Shown: positions 44,801-56,515 of the stretch, piece after piece | Numbering within the stretch: the stretch's first letter is position 1 | How the letters are laid out: the number at the start of each line of letters is the position of its first letter | Origin: Trichostrongylus colubriformis | Taxonomy: Eukaryota > Nematoda > Chromadorea > Rhabditida > Trichostrongylidae | NCBI GenBank assembly: GCA_963978905.1 | Contig: OZ022258.1 | Coordinates: forward strand, 25,362,716-25,426,715 | Direction: 5' to 3' | DNA: 64,000 nt | Translations under genes and position numbers: made by a program | The notes under the pieces: generated by a model | The model's input: the letters and a program-made list of their open reading frames with translations, nothing else | Databases searched by the model: none | What the model was told of the DNA's origin: nothing

Positions 44801-47800
44801 AAAGAACTTGCTATGCTTGTTTACGAAAGCATGCCGAGGTATCTTCAAACGTGCCGCAGCTGCTTGGCCGCCCCACCACAGTCAGTTAGGAATCACGTCG
44901 CTAGGAGGTGCTCTATGCTATCAGAGCCGTAGCTGTTAACCGCTACGGCGCCTCTGCCAGCTCAGAGTGCGCCTTCAAAGGGGATTTTGTAATAAATGGG
45001 CTTCTTAGACCTCTAGTTTCCATGTAAATGACTCAAAAGGATTTTTCAATAAGTCAACACGCTCAGAGGGAGCAATTACCGTATATTTCTGTCTCCAGCC
45101 ATTATACCTACTACAGTATATCAAACCTTATCTTTAAAGCATAAAATAATGATTACGAAGAGAAGTATGTAACGAAGTAGAGGATCACAGTACAAGGCAC
45201 GCCATGACAGCAATACAGTAGGCTAGCGCACAAAGAGTTGCATGGCAACACAACATAAGGGAGACCATCCGTTGAGCAGTTGTCTGGTTGTCGAGGGCAT
45301 TGTCTATATAGATGGAACAGATCGTTTTTGAGCGGTTTGGGCCGTGTAGAAAGTCATCTCTCCTCGAGCCTTCGCATCGTACTCTAGCCATTTTTTGGAA
45401 GATTTAGATGACTCATGGGAGAAATATCCATCCGCTGCCCGCAGCGAATCTCTCACAAATAGCCATATTACTCCTATCACTGTCTTTAACTGAAAAGGTT
45501 GGGTTCTCAGTAAGTCAGTGAAAACTAGTTGGAATAAACTCAATTTGTACCTCATGTCAAGATTTTTCTCGCGCGCATGCGTCGCGGCACGCCGCACGCC
45601 GCGGAGCTTGCACTCAAAAAAAATCTGGCATAGGGTACACATTCTTCGACAGTGAAACTCGAGCAGTCGAAGGTAGCTCTGTACAAAGTAGATAAATCTT
45701 GTACAAGCTTTGTTCAAGAAAAGTCATTAGCATATGACACTCCACGCAAGAGAGTAATTCTTGACAGGTTTCCTCGAAGAATTGGCCACGGAAAATCTAT
45801 GGTTGTGATTCCTCGCCAAAACTCTACCAGATCCAGTATTTGAAGTGAAACACATAAAACAACCAAAAAAATTCTTCCGTCCTAGCGCGAAAATTGAAAA
45901 TCTGAAGTAACAGCTACTCGGCTGAGTTCCCGCATGACACTTTCCACTAGGTGTTGGCGAAGGGAGCGCAGTCCAAAATTTCGCGTCCAACATTGGTCTT
46001 TCCCATACTCAGAGCACACTTAGTGTCCAGATCACCGTTTCAGAACGACCTTCTTAATCCTTTTTTCAACATAAAATCACAGACCATATCTAGAGGAAGT
46101 ATGTGGAAAAAGAAAAGCTAATTTCCTTGAACGATTTCTTCAAGGCAGTAATGAAGAAAGAGCATTTCCGAGCTTTGTTAAAAGAAGCTCGGAAATGCTG
46201 ACAGTATGCAGCATAATCACTAAATAAGAATCGCAACATTTTAGATACATGTCGTGTTTCCTGTCTCCCATAATTTATTACCCACTGAACTCTTCGATTG
46301 GTGCCCTGTCGTTCCTCGTCTTTATCATACCTCTCACACTGTCTGCCATTTTCTTTCAACGGTAAGTTCACAACATGTCCTTTTTTTTGAAAATTAATGT
46401 TTCATGATCCTTAAACGAAATACTAGGTAGTCTAAAAAGTCTTTTCGTACTTTTAAATACCGCTTTTTCCCACAAAACTGCTTTCCACAAAATTTCTTCT
46501 GTACATATATATGTAGTACAAGTCCACACGCATCTATAGGTATTGTTGTCTTCAATCTCCCGGATAACCCTTTCCAGCAAAATAAAAATATCAAAAGTCA
46601 CTTCATTTTCAATTCCAATTTTTTTTCTTTGAATGGCGTTAGACAGGGAAAGGAAAAGGTGATAATCCGATGGAGCAAAATCAGGGCTATAGGGCAGCAA
46701 TTTTAATCCAAACTCGAAAATTTTTTGAAAGAAAAAATCCAAAAAAATTTTTACAAGTAGTGAAAAGATGACTCGCCAAAAAATTCTCGAACTTGCATGA
46801 AAATTGCTGCCCCATCCACCTTATAGCCCTCATCTTGCTCCATCGGATTATCACCTTTTCTTTTCCCTGTCTAACGCCATTCAAAGAAAAATTTTTTTAC
46901 AATTTTTGTCTTGAAAATGAGGTTGACCGTTGATATGTTTATTTTGCCGAAAAGGGTTATTCGGGAGATGGAAGACAATAGTACCTATAGATGCGTGTGG
47001 ACTTGTACTACATGTGTATGTACAGAAGAGATTGCTGGAAAGCAGTTTGGAGGGAGAAAGCGGTATTTGAAAATACGAAAAAAACTTTTTAGACTACCCA
47101 ATATATTCAACATGAATGAGTCGAACCTCACACGTGATGCTTTTGTAATACTAAGCGGAAAGGAGCTGATTTAATCTGCAATTCATTCGATCTCCATTCA
47201 ACACATGTGACCCCAATCTACGAAAAATTTTTGCTGGCTGGTAGCTGTCCAGACACCTCGAATATGATTTGCTTTCGCGCGTAAACTCCCTTTATTTCCT
47301 TGTTACGCTTCACCTTATAAGTGTCTCGCCTATCAGAAATTCTACCTTGGCTTAGGCCTACACTGAGTCAGCCGCTGTCCTTTATTCACTTCAATTTTCG
47401 GTGGATGGTATTGGAGGGAAAACGAGCAATACTCGCTCCGTAACTGTTATCTTGAACTGACCATTATCACACTCAATGGCTGATCTCTAACCCCTTCGTC
47501 TTTGGGGCTCTATGCGTGATAGACTTTTGAGAAGAAGATTCTTCGTTTCAAGAAACTTTCAAAAGAAACGCACTCGTTCCCTTGTCGTTCACGAAATCAA
47601 TACCGCAAACTGTTTCCGCAACTTCATGTCTAGCTCGAAGAAAATCAAAAAAACGTACCTGGATGTTATTATACGTTACTTTCGATGCCTCGAAAGTGAG
47701 TAAACTCCTTCAAAACAGCTACGAAGCGCAACCGCGAAACTCAACTTAGTTAAACAAGTCCCGGTATTACCAACAGTCAACATTTTTAGAAAATTTCGTA

Positions 47801-47917
47801 CTCATCGTAATGCGCTCACAACATCATTTGTTGCTTTTAAGTTTTCTTCATTGCAGGTATCTTCCCGAAACAAAAGGACGTACGACCGAGGAGATCACTG
47901 CGATGTTGCAGAAGTAA
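35850..47917 (+). CDS. SLC2/GLUT-type facilitative sugar transporter, 12 exons
   Basis: Twelve-helix major-facilitator carrier of the plasma membrane. Exons: 35850-35889, 36050-36194, 36355-36508, 37443-37587, 37719-37864, 38359-38546, 39324-39380, 39499-39640, 39794-39948, 40057-40149, 46245-46361, 47857-47917 (stop). All junction phases agree, giving 480 aa, typical for GLUTs. Signatures: GPKRG (103-107, loop 2-3), RLFSGIGVGMGTTAQG in helix 4, EISPVAYRG (158-166), CDSPVYLLRSG after helix 6, DRLGRR (338-343, loop 8-9), GPTAWF in helix 10 and PETKGR (464-469). The helix-7 QQLSGIN...YY signature of glucose/fructose carriers reads VSFSGITAVSFFG here, so the substrate may not be glucose. Intron 10 is 6.1 kb and holds several mobile elements. 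The first exon is supported by phase and an acceptor just before its ATG, less firmly than the rest. Confidence 0.92.
37003..37167. mobile_element. MITE family A, copy 3 (transporter intron 3)
   Basis: Ends TACTCCATTTCGGAGCGCCTGATAGGGCGTGGCCTACGG and the complement; almost symmetrical arms. The best-preserved of the three copies in the window. Confidence 0.9.
41340..41830. repeat. Degenerate tandem repeat, about 170-180 bp unit (transporter intron 10)
   Basis: Recurring blocks CCTTTCxxGGCTCCTTATC(A/G)xCxCTTATCA...GCTATCACTTT and CAGGGTCCCAGCTT(C/T)(G/A)CTGCG appear about three times, with decay. Non-coding. Confidence 0.7.
41964..41986. repeat. Poly-G tract
   Basis: About 19 consecutive G followed by AGTGTGTACCC. 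A C-homopolymer of similar length lies at about 43969-43982, and a related GGGTACACACCC string is near 42199. Such tracts are prone to length errors in assembly. Confidence 0.8.
42378..42852. mobile_element. Fold-back MITE in transporter intron 10
   Basis: The left arm (from about 42378, TAAAGGTACACCACGCGATAATCCAAT) and right arm (ending about 42852, the complement) share about 165 bp of inverted similarity, including GTGGCTTACTTTCGTGG, TGCATCCTTGTTGCGGCTGC and GGGCAAAACCGAGCCACGCCCACC-like strings. No coding capacity. Confidence 0.9.
43105..43809 (-). pseudogene. Merlin (IS1016-like) DNA transposase relic in transporter intron 10
   Basis: In the minus frame starting near 43809 a zinc-ribbon CPCPNCERKVSKRG...WKFECNLRQC is seen, then a frameshift near 43.5 kb. 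Next comes an LSAYNLGTTKELARTLEVNE helix segment, then WSQWFRDTF and the first catalytic aspartate in a VDETNIVCRKYNVGR run, matching the Merlin/IS1595-type IDES-x-RKYNRGR signature. Remnants continue to about 43.1 kb with stops. The later catalytic residues are not visible. It lies opposite in strand to the host gene. Confidence 0.75.
44080..46244. other. Remainder of transporter intron 10
   Basis: No coding or RNA gene recognised. AT-rich, with chance frames on both strands; the longest (45304-45717 minus, 137 codons) shows no domain. Confidence 0.4.
46425..47101. mobile_element. Palindrome made of two mariner 3' ends (transporter intron 11)
   Basis: The outer ends TAGGTAGTCTAAAAAGT and the complement are mariner terminal repeats. 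Each arm carries the 3' end of a mariner transposase reading toward the element's edge: minus-strand LLPYSPDFAPSDYHLFLSL near 46.7-46.65 kb, and a plus-strand decayed PSSCSIGLSPFLFPV-like counterpart near 46.82-46.87 kb. Both arms then read VIRE(I/M)EDN(N/S)TYRCVWTCTT. Arms are about 300 bp with roughly one mismatch in ten. The 5' halves and 5' terminal repeat are absent. Confidence 0.85.
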
Positions 47918-48731
47918 TGGATGTCGGAGATTGTGTATGTTGAAACTATTACAGCTGAATTGTAATTTTAAACGAGTTCCGCAATGAATTTGTTTTGCTC
48001 GATGTTGGATTTCTATCCCTGAAAAGTTGAGACCACGGCAGCAGTCCCTTCATTTTAGTAGGATTTATGTGCTTGTAGTTGGTTTGCAGTTTCGGTCACA
48101 TGCTGTGGAAATGATAGCTATTACAGGATCGGCTTTCAGAAATATGCGGAGCCTTATTTGAACTACCGTGTCACATGCATCACCTGTCGTCTCGTTGCTC
48201 TTCTCATCGAGGATTACGAGCGCAGGCCAGCAGTCTCCCCTCGTCACTGTCACGAGCCACGGTAGACAGATCTAATGGCTATATCACATGATGTGTCTAG
48301 TCCATGAGGTCATTTCCTTGGCAAACCCAACTTCCCTGATCTTCGATTGTCCGAAGTTTGGAAACCCGGACTTCACTCTGCACTTGCGTCTACCGGAACA
48401 TTCCGAGCATCGTCCTTTCGCTAGCGCAATGGGCTTAACCTCCTGTTGGAGATGATGGTATCTTTGGAAGACTCCAAACTCCGCCAAAAATGAGGCAACT
48501 TCTGGAACTGCGAGTTGCCGTATGTGGTCGATAAGCATTGTTGCTGTTCCGGAATATTACACATTATCATTCTCTCGACTCATCTGTGTAAAATTCCCCT
48601 CTTCAGAGAGAGTATCGCAAAGGTCAGGAAGCGAGGCATTAAAACAGCTATCAAATGGGACCAAATCACTCCTTCATCTGATCAATCGGGGTATTCCGTT
48701 ATCGAGAACATTACGCACAACTGCAGAATTG
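47918..48731. other. Intergenic DNA 3' of the transporter
   Basis: It should start with the transporter 3' UTR. No canonical AATAAA is seen within the first 100 bp. No other feature recognised. Confidence 0.4.
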
Positions 48732-49146
48732 CAGTCATCATGCTGAACATTTCCTCGAGAGTCGGAGGAATGTCAGAAATTGTTACAAGGATACCTATCT
48801 CTTAGGAAATACTTGATCTGCTCCGCCGTCCTGGAGCCACGTCCTAATCTTGCTGCTATTTTAGACCAATCGAAAACCCTACATACCCCAAATCACCCGG
48901 CGACGTGGATCGCCTCTCATGTAGTGTATTGTATTATATACAGTGCGGTCAAAAATGCATGCGGTATTGATTTTTCGGCTATAACTCTAATCAACCTTCA
49001 CGAATTACAAGGAAATTTCTATGTGAGGCTTGAGGACTGAGACATGAAACCATGTTGCGCAGCGGGAATGACATGGTTGCAGTCATCCCACTGAACATTT
49101 CCTTGAGCGTCGCAGGAAGGTCAGAAATTGTTACAAGGAGACCTCA
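48732..49146 (+). repeat. Direct repeat before the CR1 element (about 67 bp, two copies)
   Basis: Copies at 48732-48798 and 49080-49146 share CTGAACATTTCCT(C/T)GAG(A/C)GTC, GTCAGAAATTGTTACAAGGA and the flank, separated by about 350 bp. They could be tandem promoter-like units in the 5' UTR of the LINE, or a duplicated flank. Confidence 0.65.
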
Positions 49147-52100
49147 TTCTCATCCATAGCAGCCCAACGGGTGGTCGTGAGTTCATTTGCTCTCACCTCC
49201 TCTGCTTACTTAGCTACCCATCCTAGCATCTTCTGTTGTTGTTGTGGTTTTACTGTTACCTTGTACCACGCTTGCTGCTGGTGACTTCCTTTTATTCCTT
49301 GATTGCTTGTGGAGCACAATTGATCTGCCTAGACATGGCGGGGAAATCTCAGCGTAAGACATGTATTGACTTGACTGTTAGAAATCAGCGTAATGTGCTA
49401 AGGAAGACAATTTCAACCTCAACTGAACAGAAGGCATCTGATTCGCATAGCGCAAAAATTCACACACATCTCCTGAGCCTCTTGATACGGACAAATTGCA
49501 TGAGGCACAAGGAACGCTGATGACTGCTTTGAGCAAAATGTCTGCTTCAGAGCTTGTTACGGTCATTATTGAACGTAATAATGACCCAGTCCTAGGACTA
49601 TTGCCTTACATCTTGCCTTACAAGATAAAATTCCCTAAGAATTCTTTGAATCCATTGAAACTGAAAAGCGATCTCGCACTGTCGTTATCTATGGTCTAGA
49701 TGCGGCGCCAGGAAACCTCCCCCCTTCTGAATGTCAAAATGATCTTGAGGATAAAGTCTCAAATATTTTCGATGCACTTAAGATCGAATGTCGTCCTTCC
49801 AAAATGTATCGTATGGGTAAGGTTGGTTCTAAACGCCCCCGTCTTGTCAAAATGGTCCTTCCGTCCCATTCTCATTGGCGTATGGCTCTTGCGAACGCTC
49901 GACTACTTCGGAACTCAGGCTTTCCTCGGGTTTTCATTCGCAAAAGTATGACCATTGAGGAAAGGCAGCACGAATTTGAGCTCAGACAAGTGGCGCGCGA
50001 GAGAAACCGAATAGTGGCAGTAAGGAATGGGTGGTTTATAAAGGTCATCTGACTCACATTTCCAAATTACCAGACAGACGATCGGGAAACTATTAAGTAT
50101 GCACGGTTCTCTTATGTTACGTTGCTGTCTTATAAATTCTCGCAGCTTGGTCAATAAAATTGCACATCTTCATTGCTTTATTTCTAAATTTAAGCCTGAT
50201 ATTTTGTTCATCACAGAAACTTTGGTATACCGTCCACCAAGTTCGACAGTAACCGAAGACGTAGCTCTTTTGTATGTTCTTCGTGGTCTTACACTTAGTT
50301 CCGTTCTTATCAATACAGCTCTTCTTGGTGACTTTAATCTCCCAATCAACTGGAACTCGGTCTGCCAGTAATTCAAATGCACTCAGCTTTCTGAATTTTT
50401 TCCATCAATCCGGGTTTCAGCAGCATGTTCATAGTCTTACTCATACGACAATATTATTGATCTCATCTTGTCTACCTCTGATATTATTTCCAATGTTTGT
50501 ACATTGTCCCCTCTAGCTACGTCCTATCATTCGATTGTCTCTTTCTCGCTTTTGTTCGGAATTCGCGATTCTCCAGCGCTCCCTGTCCCAGATTACTTCA
50601 GCACAGACTTTACCGCTCTCGATGATTTTCTCTACAGTATAGACTGGTGGACTCTTTTTGATCAGTACTCTCCAATGGACGATCTATGTGATAGATTCTG
50701 CTCGGTTGTTTATGAAGGTCATGCACAATTTGTTCCTCTGAAACCACCGAGTAAGTCATGCTTAAGGTATCCCCGTCACCTCATGAACTTATTTCAGCAA
50801 AAGCAACGACTTTTCCTTGAGCTTGATTCACCACTGAGCAATCCTTTCTACAAAAGAGTTTGTTCAGATATTGATCGTCACTTGCGAAAGTTTCTGGCTA
50901 ACCATGAGCGACGTCTTGCTTCTCAAGCATCATTGCGACGACTGTTTCGCTACTTTACGAAGTTGAGGCCAAAGCCTCCCTACAAACCCTGGTTAACAAT
51001 TATGGAACGGTAAACCATAGTAATGAGGCGAAAGCTGACGCGCTTGCCCATTATTTTTCCAGTGTCTTCTCTTCGGTGTTCCCAAGTAAAACTGACTTAT
51101 TCGGCTTACCTCACATCAGTGATAACTGCCCTGACGTGTTTGTTCAACCACATGACATCGCTCCCCTCCTCAGAAATCTCCGCCCATCGTCAGCCTACCC
51201 TGTGATGGTATTCCACAGTTGGTATTCAAAAATGTCATTTCTCCTCATGTCATCCTCTAGCTATGAAGTTTAACATATCCTTTCTCACTGGGGAGGTTCC
51301 TCTATGGAAGGATGCAGTTATTACCGCTATTCCAAAGTCACCCAGTACCAATATTCTGAGCAATTTTCGGCCTATCAGCCTTACTTCCACTCCGGTAAAA
51401 CTGATGGAGAAGATAATCAACGATAGGATCCTAACTTGGCTTTCAAAACTTCATGTCATTCCCGCTGAGCAACATGGTCTCATGTCTCAGCCCTCAACTA
51501 CAACCATTCTTTCAGACACTTTGTTTGACATTCCTAAGGCTCTTAACGAAGGCAAATCGATCGATGTTATTTATATTGACTTCTCAAAAGCCTTCGATAA
51601 GGTTTGCCATTATAAACTGCTAATGAAAATTCAGAAGCTATATAAGGGGAAAAATAAGGGGAAGAGTGTTTGCATGGCTCGCTTCATATCTCAATAACAG
51701 ATTTCTTACTGTCAAAGCCAACGGTGTCTTATCAAAGAAATTCCCATGCACTTCTGGAGTTCCTCAAGGTGGAGTGCTGTATTCGTTGTTGTTCATAATA
51801 TACACACTGGATTTACCAAGCCTTCTTAAAACTTCTCCCGAAATCAAAGTCCAACTGTACGCTGACGTCATTAAGATCTATACAGCCTACGATCGTGATT
51901 CCCCGGCAATGATCCGCTGTGCTCTGAACGCCGCCATCCAGAAAATGGCTAATTGGGCTAACCAATGGAACATTCCCCTTAAGGGCAAATCCACGGTCAT
52001 GCACTTTGGCGATTCCGAATATGTGGACTACTATGTTGATGGTGTTAGGCATACACGGTCAATGCTATCAAAGATTTTGGTGTAGTTTTAGACTCCAAGC

Positions 52101-53808
52101 TGAAGTTCTTATCTCACATCGATCTAGCTGTTCAAAAAGCCTTTACCAATTTATTCGCGCTATTGTAATATACAATGTTCGGATGTTGCCATTCTGAGTC
52201 GTCTTTACAAGGCACTTGTATTGCCCCACATCGAATATGCTCCCAAATATGCTCACCCAACTCTAAAAAGCATATCATCAAAATTGAAAGAGTACAGCGG
52301 TTTTTACTCGTTTGCTGTGCTATGGAGTTACACGCAATTACAGTCATCATAACTTGCCTAATTATCATGAGCGTTTGCAATTGTTCGGTCTCAAATCGTT
52401 GCAATTCAGACGTGCAGTTTCTGACCTAGTCTTCTGTTTTCGGATCCTTCAAGGTGAAGTAATTGCGTCCTAGTAAATACTGGTTTTTCGACCAACCAAC
52501 GGGAGAAGGGGTAGGTTTAACCTTCAATACTTATGAGGCATTAACAACACACGTTCTTTAATGTTCAATAACCTATTCTGCCGCTGCAGTAGATGGTTTA
52601 ACCTACTGCCTCATGAAGTGTTCTCCTCTAGTAAGAGTGGGGTTTTCAAAAGTAAAGTTTCCAAGGCAGATAGTCAAATCCTTGGATTTCTATATTGACG
52701 TACATATGTGTGATTTTTAGTTTCAGTGCTGAAACTATTTGGACAGGGAATCGCCTTCCTCCCTGCCTATACAACAATTTGTTCAGTTCAAATATGGTGC
52801 AATGATTATAATGTCTGTGCTCTCCAGCCTACAATCTACGCTTCACGAGCAAAATTGCTTCAGCTAATGTTTCTGATGTTGCTTTGATTTGTGTAGCTAC
52901 ACACGGGTTCAATATTAATAATAATCATATGAATCTACTAATTTACTTCTATCTCTATTCGGAATAGTATCGTTGTGTCAATCCTATGAGGTGGTACCTA
53001 CTCGGTCCCTTCTTGTTCAGACTGACTCCTTTTGTTATCTCACCGGGCCAAGCTATCGGAACCTTGGCACTATGTTTCACATCAAATTATTCTGACGCCG
53101 TGGCACATAACATAGAAACAAAGCGCATATGCATATATAATAACTCACTAGATTCAACTCCACAGCTCGTAAATTTTGTTATTGGGATGCTATGTGGTAA
53201 TGAAGCTTCTGATTGAGCAGCTCAGCTTCCGGACACCTCCTCGCCACTACTCGATCGCCATGACGCGATTGCCAAATTTTTTCTTACAACTAACTGTAGT
53301 TGGTTGAGGGCGGTGACTATCTGAGTGTGTCTTTCTGTTTTAGCTCATTCTGGATGTGGAACCACCAATGGCACCCTTGTTCTGAATAAATCAATTGATA
53401 CTGTCATGAATCTAGTGTGTTTCAGTTTCTGTGCTTAGGTTAATAAGATGCAACCTGCCTCCGCCCTACATTCTGCGGCCCCAGGCTCGGTTACCTTTGC
53501 TGGCAGTCAACTCTGAATGACTAATCTTTTTGTACTATGACTGTTTTTTTTCCTATTGCCTCGCAACCAAAGTAATATTAAACTGTGAATGTGCCTAATG
53601 GTGACTTCAGTTCTGCTATATTAGTTTTTTGCCACCTCATCTGGAAGCGCACAACACATACAATATTGTTCTTATCTGATTTTTTTTTGATATTATACAA
53701 TGCTGAGCCCATGTGTAGCTGTTACCATGCCAATGCTTTTCACACCTTTGATCTTCTGTTTCATTGTGCGCACCTTTGAGTGTATCGAAATAGATAAATA
53801 AATAAATA
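49147..53808 (+). mobile_element. CR1-type non-LTR retrotransposon, decayed
   Basis: Plus-strand order: an ORF1-like region (49335-50051, several frameshifts, containing RTVVIYGLD, KMYRMGKVGSKRPRLVKM and FPRVFIRKSMTIEERQ), an endonuclease start (CLINSRSLVNKIAHLHCFIS, PDILFITET), a shortened and frameshifted middle, then reverse transcriptase (VPLWKDAVITAIPKS, NFRPISLTSTPVKLMEKII, IYIDFSKAFDKV, SGVPQGGVL) and a C-terminal FNLLPHEVFSSSKSGVFKSK segment near 52.59-52.66 kb. The catalytic YADD reads YADV near 51.86 kb. A (TAAA)n tail at 53793-53808 marks the probable 3' end. The element is inactive. The clade is called from motif style. Confidence 0.8.
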
Positions 53809-53994
53809 TGTTTTGAAGGGAAGCATCCCTCCAATGAAATAAAATATCCTCACGGAATAATCTGTAGGAGAGAAGCTGAGAAAATTATTTTGCTGAAAAT
53901 GCATGAAAATGACCAAACTCACCCAACAATTAAAACAACTACAGTAGCATACAACACAACAAAAAACTGAGTTTACAAAAATTATCGCTCCCCA

Positions 53995-54480
53995 AGGCTA
54001 ATACCTGGTTGCATAATCCTTATACATAGTCACAGATTGACAGCTCATGGACATGGAGTTGATGAGTGAATCTCCTGTCGACTGAGGAATCGACTTCCAT
54101 ACTTCTTCGATTTGAGCGAAATTCTCTTCCTCGCTCCAAACATTTTTCGTTCCGAGCGTTTCTTCAGTTCTGCCCATAGTGGCTCAATGATGCTGAGGCT
54201 AGTTAGGAGACTGGCTTGGCCACTCTAATGAAGGTACTCGATTCTCATGGAAACACCTCTGCATGTTCGAGACACGATGCTTTTGGTCGTTGTCTTTCCG
54301 GAAGATAAAGGCCCTACCGTTCAAGTGGCGAGCGTATGAGAACAAGACGTCCTTCGGAATCTTCTTGTACACTTCCGCGGTCATAACTCCTCGTCGGACC
54401 CTGTGAAAAATCCCAATCCTTTCCAGAAAACGCACGAAGGTCTTCCGCGGAATGGTTGGAGATCGAGCGTTTTTTAGCAC
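53995..54480 (-). pseudogene. Tc1-like transposase C-terminal fragment
   Basis: Minus strand: PRKTFVRFLERIGIFHRVRR, then FIFRKDNDQKHRVSNMQRCF (the second catalytic Asp in the QDNDPKH-type motif), then VPSLEWPSQSPN followed by a stop where DLNPIE is expected. Out of frame beyond that, an EEVWKSIPQSTGDSLINSM-like tail and a YKDYATRY terminus near 54.0 kb. The N-terminal half is absent. Confidence 0.8.
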
Positions 54481-54739
54481 TTGCTACCACGAATGGCGTT
54501 TAAGAAGTATAGACACTTTGTAGAAATTATGATATAAGCTAGTAGAGAAGCTAGCTGAGTAGAAAAATTGCCCTTTAGAGAAAGCAGTAGGTAGCGATGA
54601 GGGAGGTTATCTCTAGGTTTAACCTCCGTCTAGGGGCCCGTGCTAAACGGAGGTTAAGCTATTTCTTTGCTCCTTCCCCCCTAAAATCTTTTTGAACATG
54701 GTTTCTTTGTTTACAATTGCTTATTTCTTCTGTAACATA

Positions 54740-55613
54740 TCCGTAAACTCTACGAGGTTCAATCACAAATTTGCTTGGCAACTACGGCGTTTTGCGTGGT
54801 CCGGAATCTAACGGCCAGAAGAAGAAATCCGGCAGGTCAAGTAAGTTAACACCGCAGGAAGATCGCCTGATTCGACGACCTGTTTCAAACACATCGATCA
54901 GCATCAATGAAGTCCGTGCCAGCGTACCGACTTCCATTTCCAAATCAACAGTCTGGAGGGCAGTAAAACGCAATAACAACATTGTAATATGTCGGCTACG
55001 CCCAGTTCCACGACTCATCGAATCTCGCAAAGAGGTTCGGCCTCGTCATGCTAGGAGAAACATGGCCACAGATTGAGCGAAGGTACGCGTCCCTCTAGCA
55101 AAGCTTACTGCGAATAAATTCTTGTTCAAATGGTTTTTCTCGTCGAAAAGAAGTTGATTTCGAACGGTTCTGATGGACACGCTTATTACTGAAGAAATTT
55201 ACGCAAGGAGTCGCAGTAAGCGTAATTTCCGTGGTGGCACGTTATGGTTTGGGGAGAATTCTACCAACGCTGGGGTTCGCATTTGTGCTCTATCGCACAA
55301 ATTCCCTAGACTACCAGAACATGCTAGAACACCATTTGCTACCTTTTCTGATGAATTACAACGGAGGAACCTTCACTTTTTAAGAACAAAGCTGCTATCC
55401 ATGCGAGCAGGACGCAATGTCGTGCTCGGAGGGGTAGAGTGTGAAAGTTATGGAATGGACTACTTGCGCACCTCATCTAAACCCCATCAAGCGATCCAGA
55501 GAAGGACCTCTGCCAACCCCACCGATCTGAATATAGCAATAATCGAGGCCTGGAATCAGTTAGATCCACCACTGCATCTTCGAACTTATATAGAGACAAG
55601 GAGGACCTATTGA
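54740..55613 (+). pseudogene. Tc3/Tc1-like transposase fragment, opposite orientation
   Basis: Plus strand: a DNA-binding region with GRSSKLTPQEDRLIRR and SISKSTVWRAVKRNNNIV, a stop near 55.07 kb, then a decayed catalytic region (FSSKRS-like FSDEKK remnant near 55.14 kb, RNFRGGTLWFGEN near 55.22 kb resembling GGGTVMVWG) and a 146-codon tail with LNPI-like and AWNQLDPP residues to 55613. It lies head-to-head with the fragment at 53995-54480 but differs in sequence, so these are two separate insertions. Confidence 0.75.
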
Positions 55614-55889
55614 TTTCTGGGAAATGTTCCTTGTTTTGTTTTAATAACAAAGTTGATAAAATAAAGTGCGTCTATACTTTTAAGACGTCTTATAAGCAGG
55701 TCATATGCCTAATATGTCTGAATTTTTTTTGTGAATATTGTTCCAACGGGACCATAACGCAAAGAACTGAGAGGAGTATCCAGTGGCATGATTCTTGGAA
55801 ATCCTTGAAAGATAAAGAGCATGATAACAGCTTTGAGAAACATAAAGCTTGTCGCGACAAGTCCACGACCCTTTTTCTCTTAACAATGG

Positions 55890-56462
55890 TCGTTCCCTGA
55901 CCCCGCTAGGAGAAAGCAAGGACTTGCACCCCCCGCGAAGAATTTGGCGCCAACGAACTTTGACCCGATATGGGGGTATATAAGCTCTCAGGGAAAGAAG
56001 AAACACTACGTTGTTATTATTGTTCCTTCTACTTCTCTGAGCTAGGTTTCCTGAGCATCTTCTTTATTTACCTGGTTTTCTAGAGCATCTCCCCTGATGG
56101 CAGAAGGGTCTTCTAGAGCATCCTTTCGGATGGCATCTAAGGGGGGATGAAGCATTTTGCCTGTGATGCCTATCACAGAGCAATCCTTCTTGAAGCACGT
56201 TATTTTGCCTTTCTTATGTATTTTTATTCTGCTCAGGTTGGTAGTATTCATTGTAAGTGTAGTTTGCTAGCAGACATATTTCAAGTTCACCATGCCTTGC
56301 TTGTTGTACTATTTATCGTGAGAATCATTTACGAAAAACTCGTGAATCATGAACTATTAATTATTTTGAATCAGACTTATTCGCATTTATGTGCCGTATA
56401 CATCGTATTTACGTAAAGTTTAGTTACCGATGTTTGAAGTGCCACTGAACAGTGCGATTAAC
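55890..56462 (+). other. Possible LTR-like promoter region
   Basis: A GC-rich block (TTGGCGCCAACGAAC) precedes a strong TATA string, TATATAAG at 55977-55984. The next 480 bp run up to a tRNA-complementary segment placed where a primer-binding site would follow a 5' LTR. Short TCTAGAGCATC repeats lie at 56.08-56.13 kb. No second LTR copy and no clear gag were seen, so this is inference. Confidence 0.3.
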
Positions 56463-56515
56463 TGGTGCATCGGCCGGGAAACGAACCCGGGCCGCCCGCG
56501 TGGCAGGCGGGCATT
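56463..56515 (-). tRNA. Truncated tRNA-Gly (GCC) 3' part with encoded CCA (pseudo-tRNA or extended primer-binding site)
   Basis: On the minus strand 50 bases match the 3' part of nuclear tRNA-Gly-GCC from the end of the D arm: anticodon stem-loop CCCGC-CTGCCACG-CGGG, variable loop, T arm GGCCCGGGTTCGTTTCCCGGCC, acceptor GATGCA. CCA follows directly. The 5' acceptor strand and most of the D arm are missing, so this cannot be a working tRNA. Nuclear tRNA genes lack CCA, so the sequence derives from a mature tRNA. Read on the plus strand, TGGTGCATCGGCCGGGAA is a tRNA-Gly primer-binding-site sequence. Confidence 0.85.
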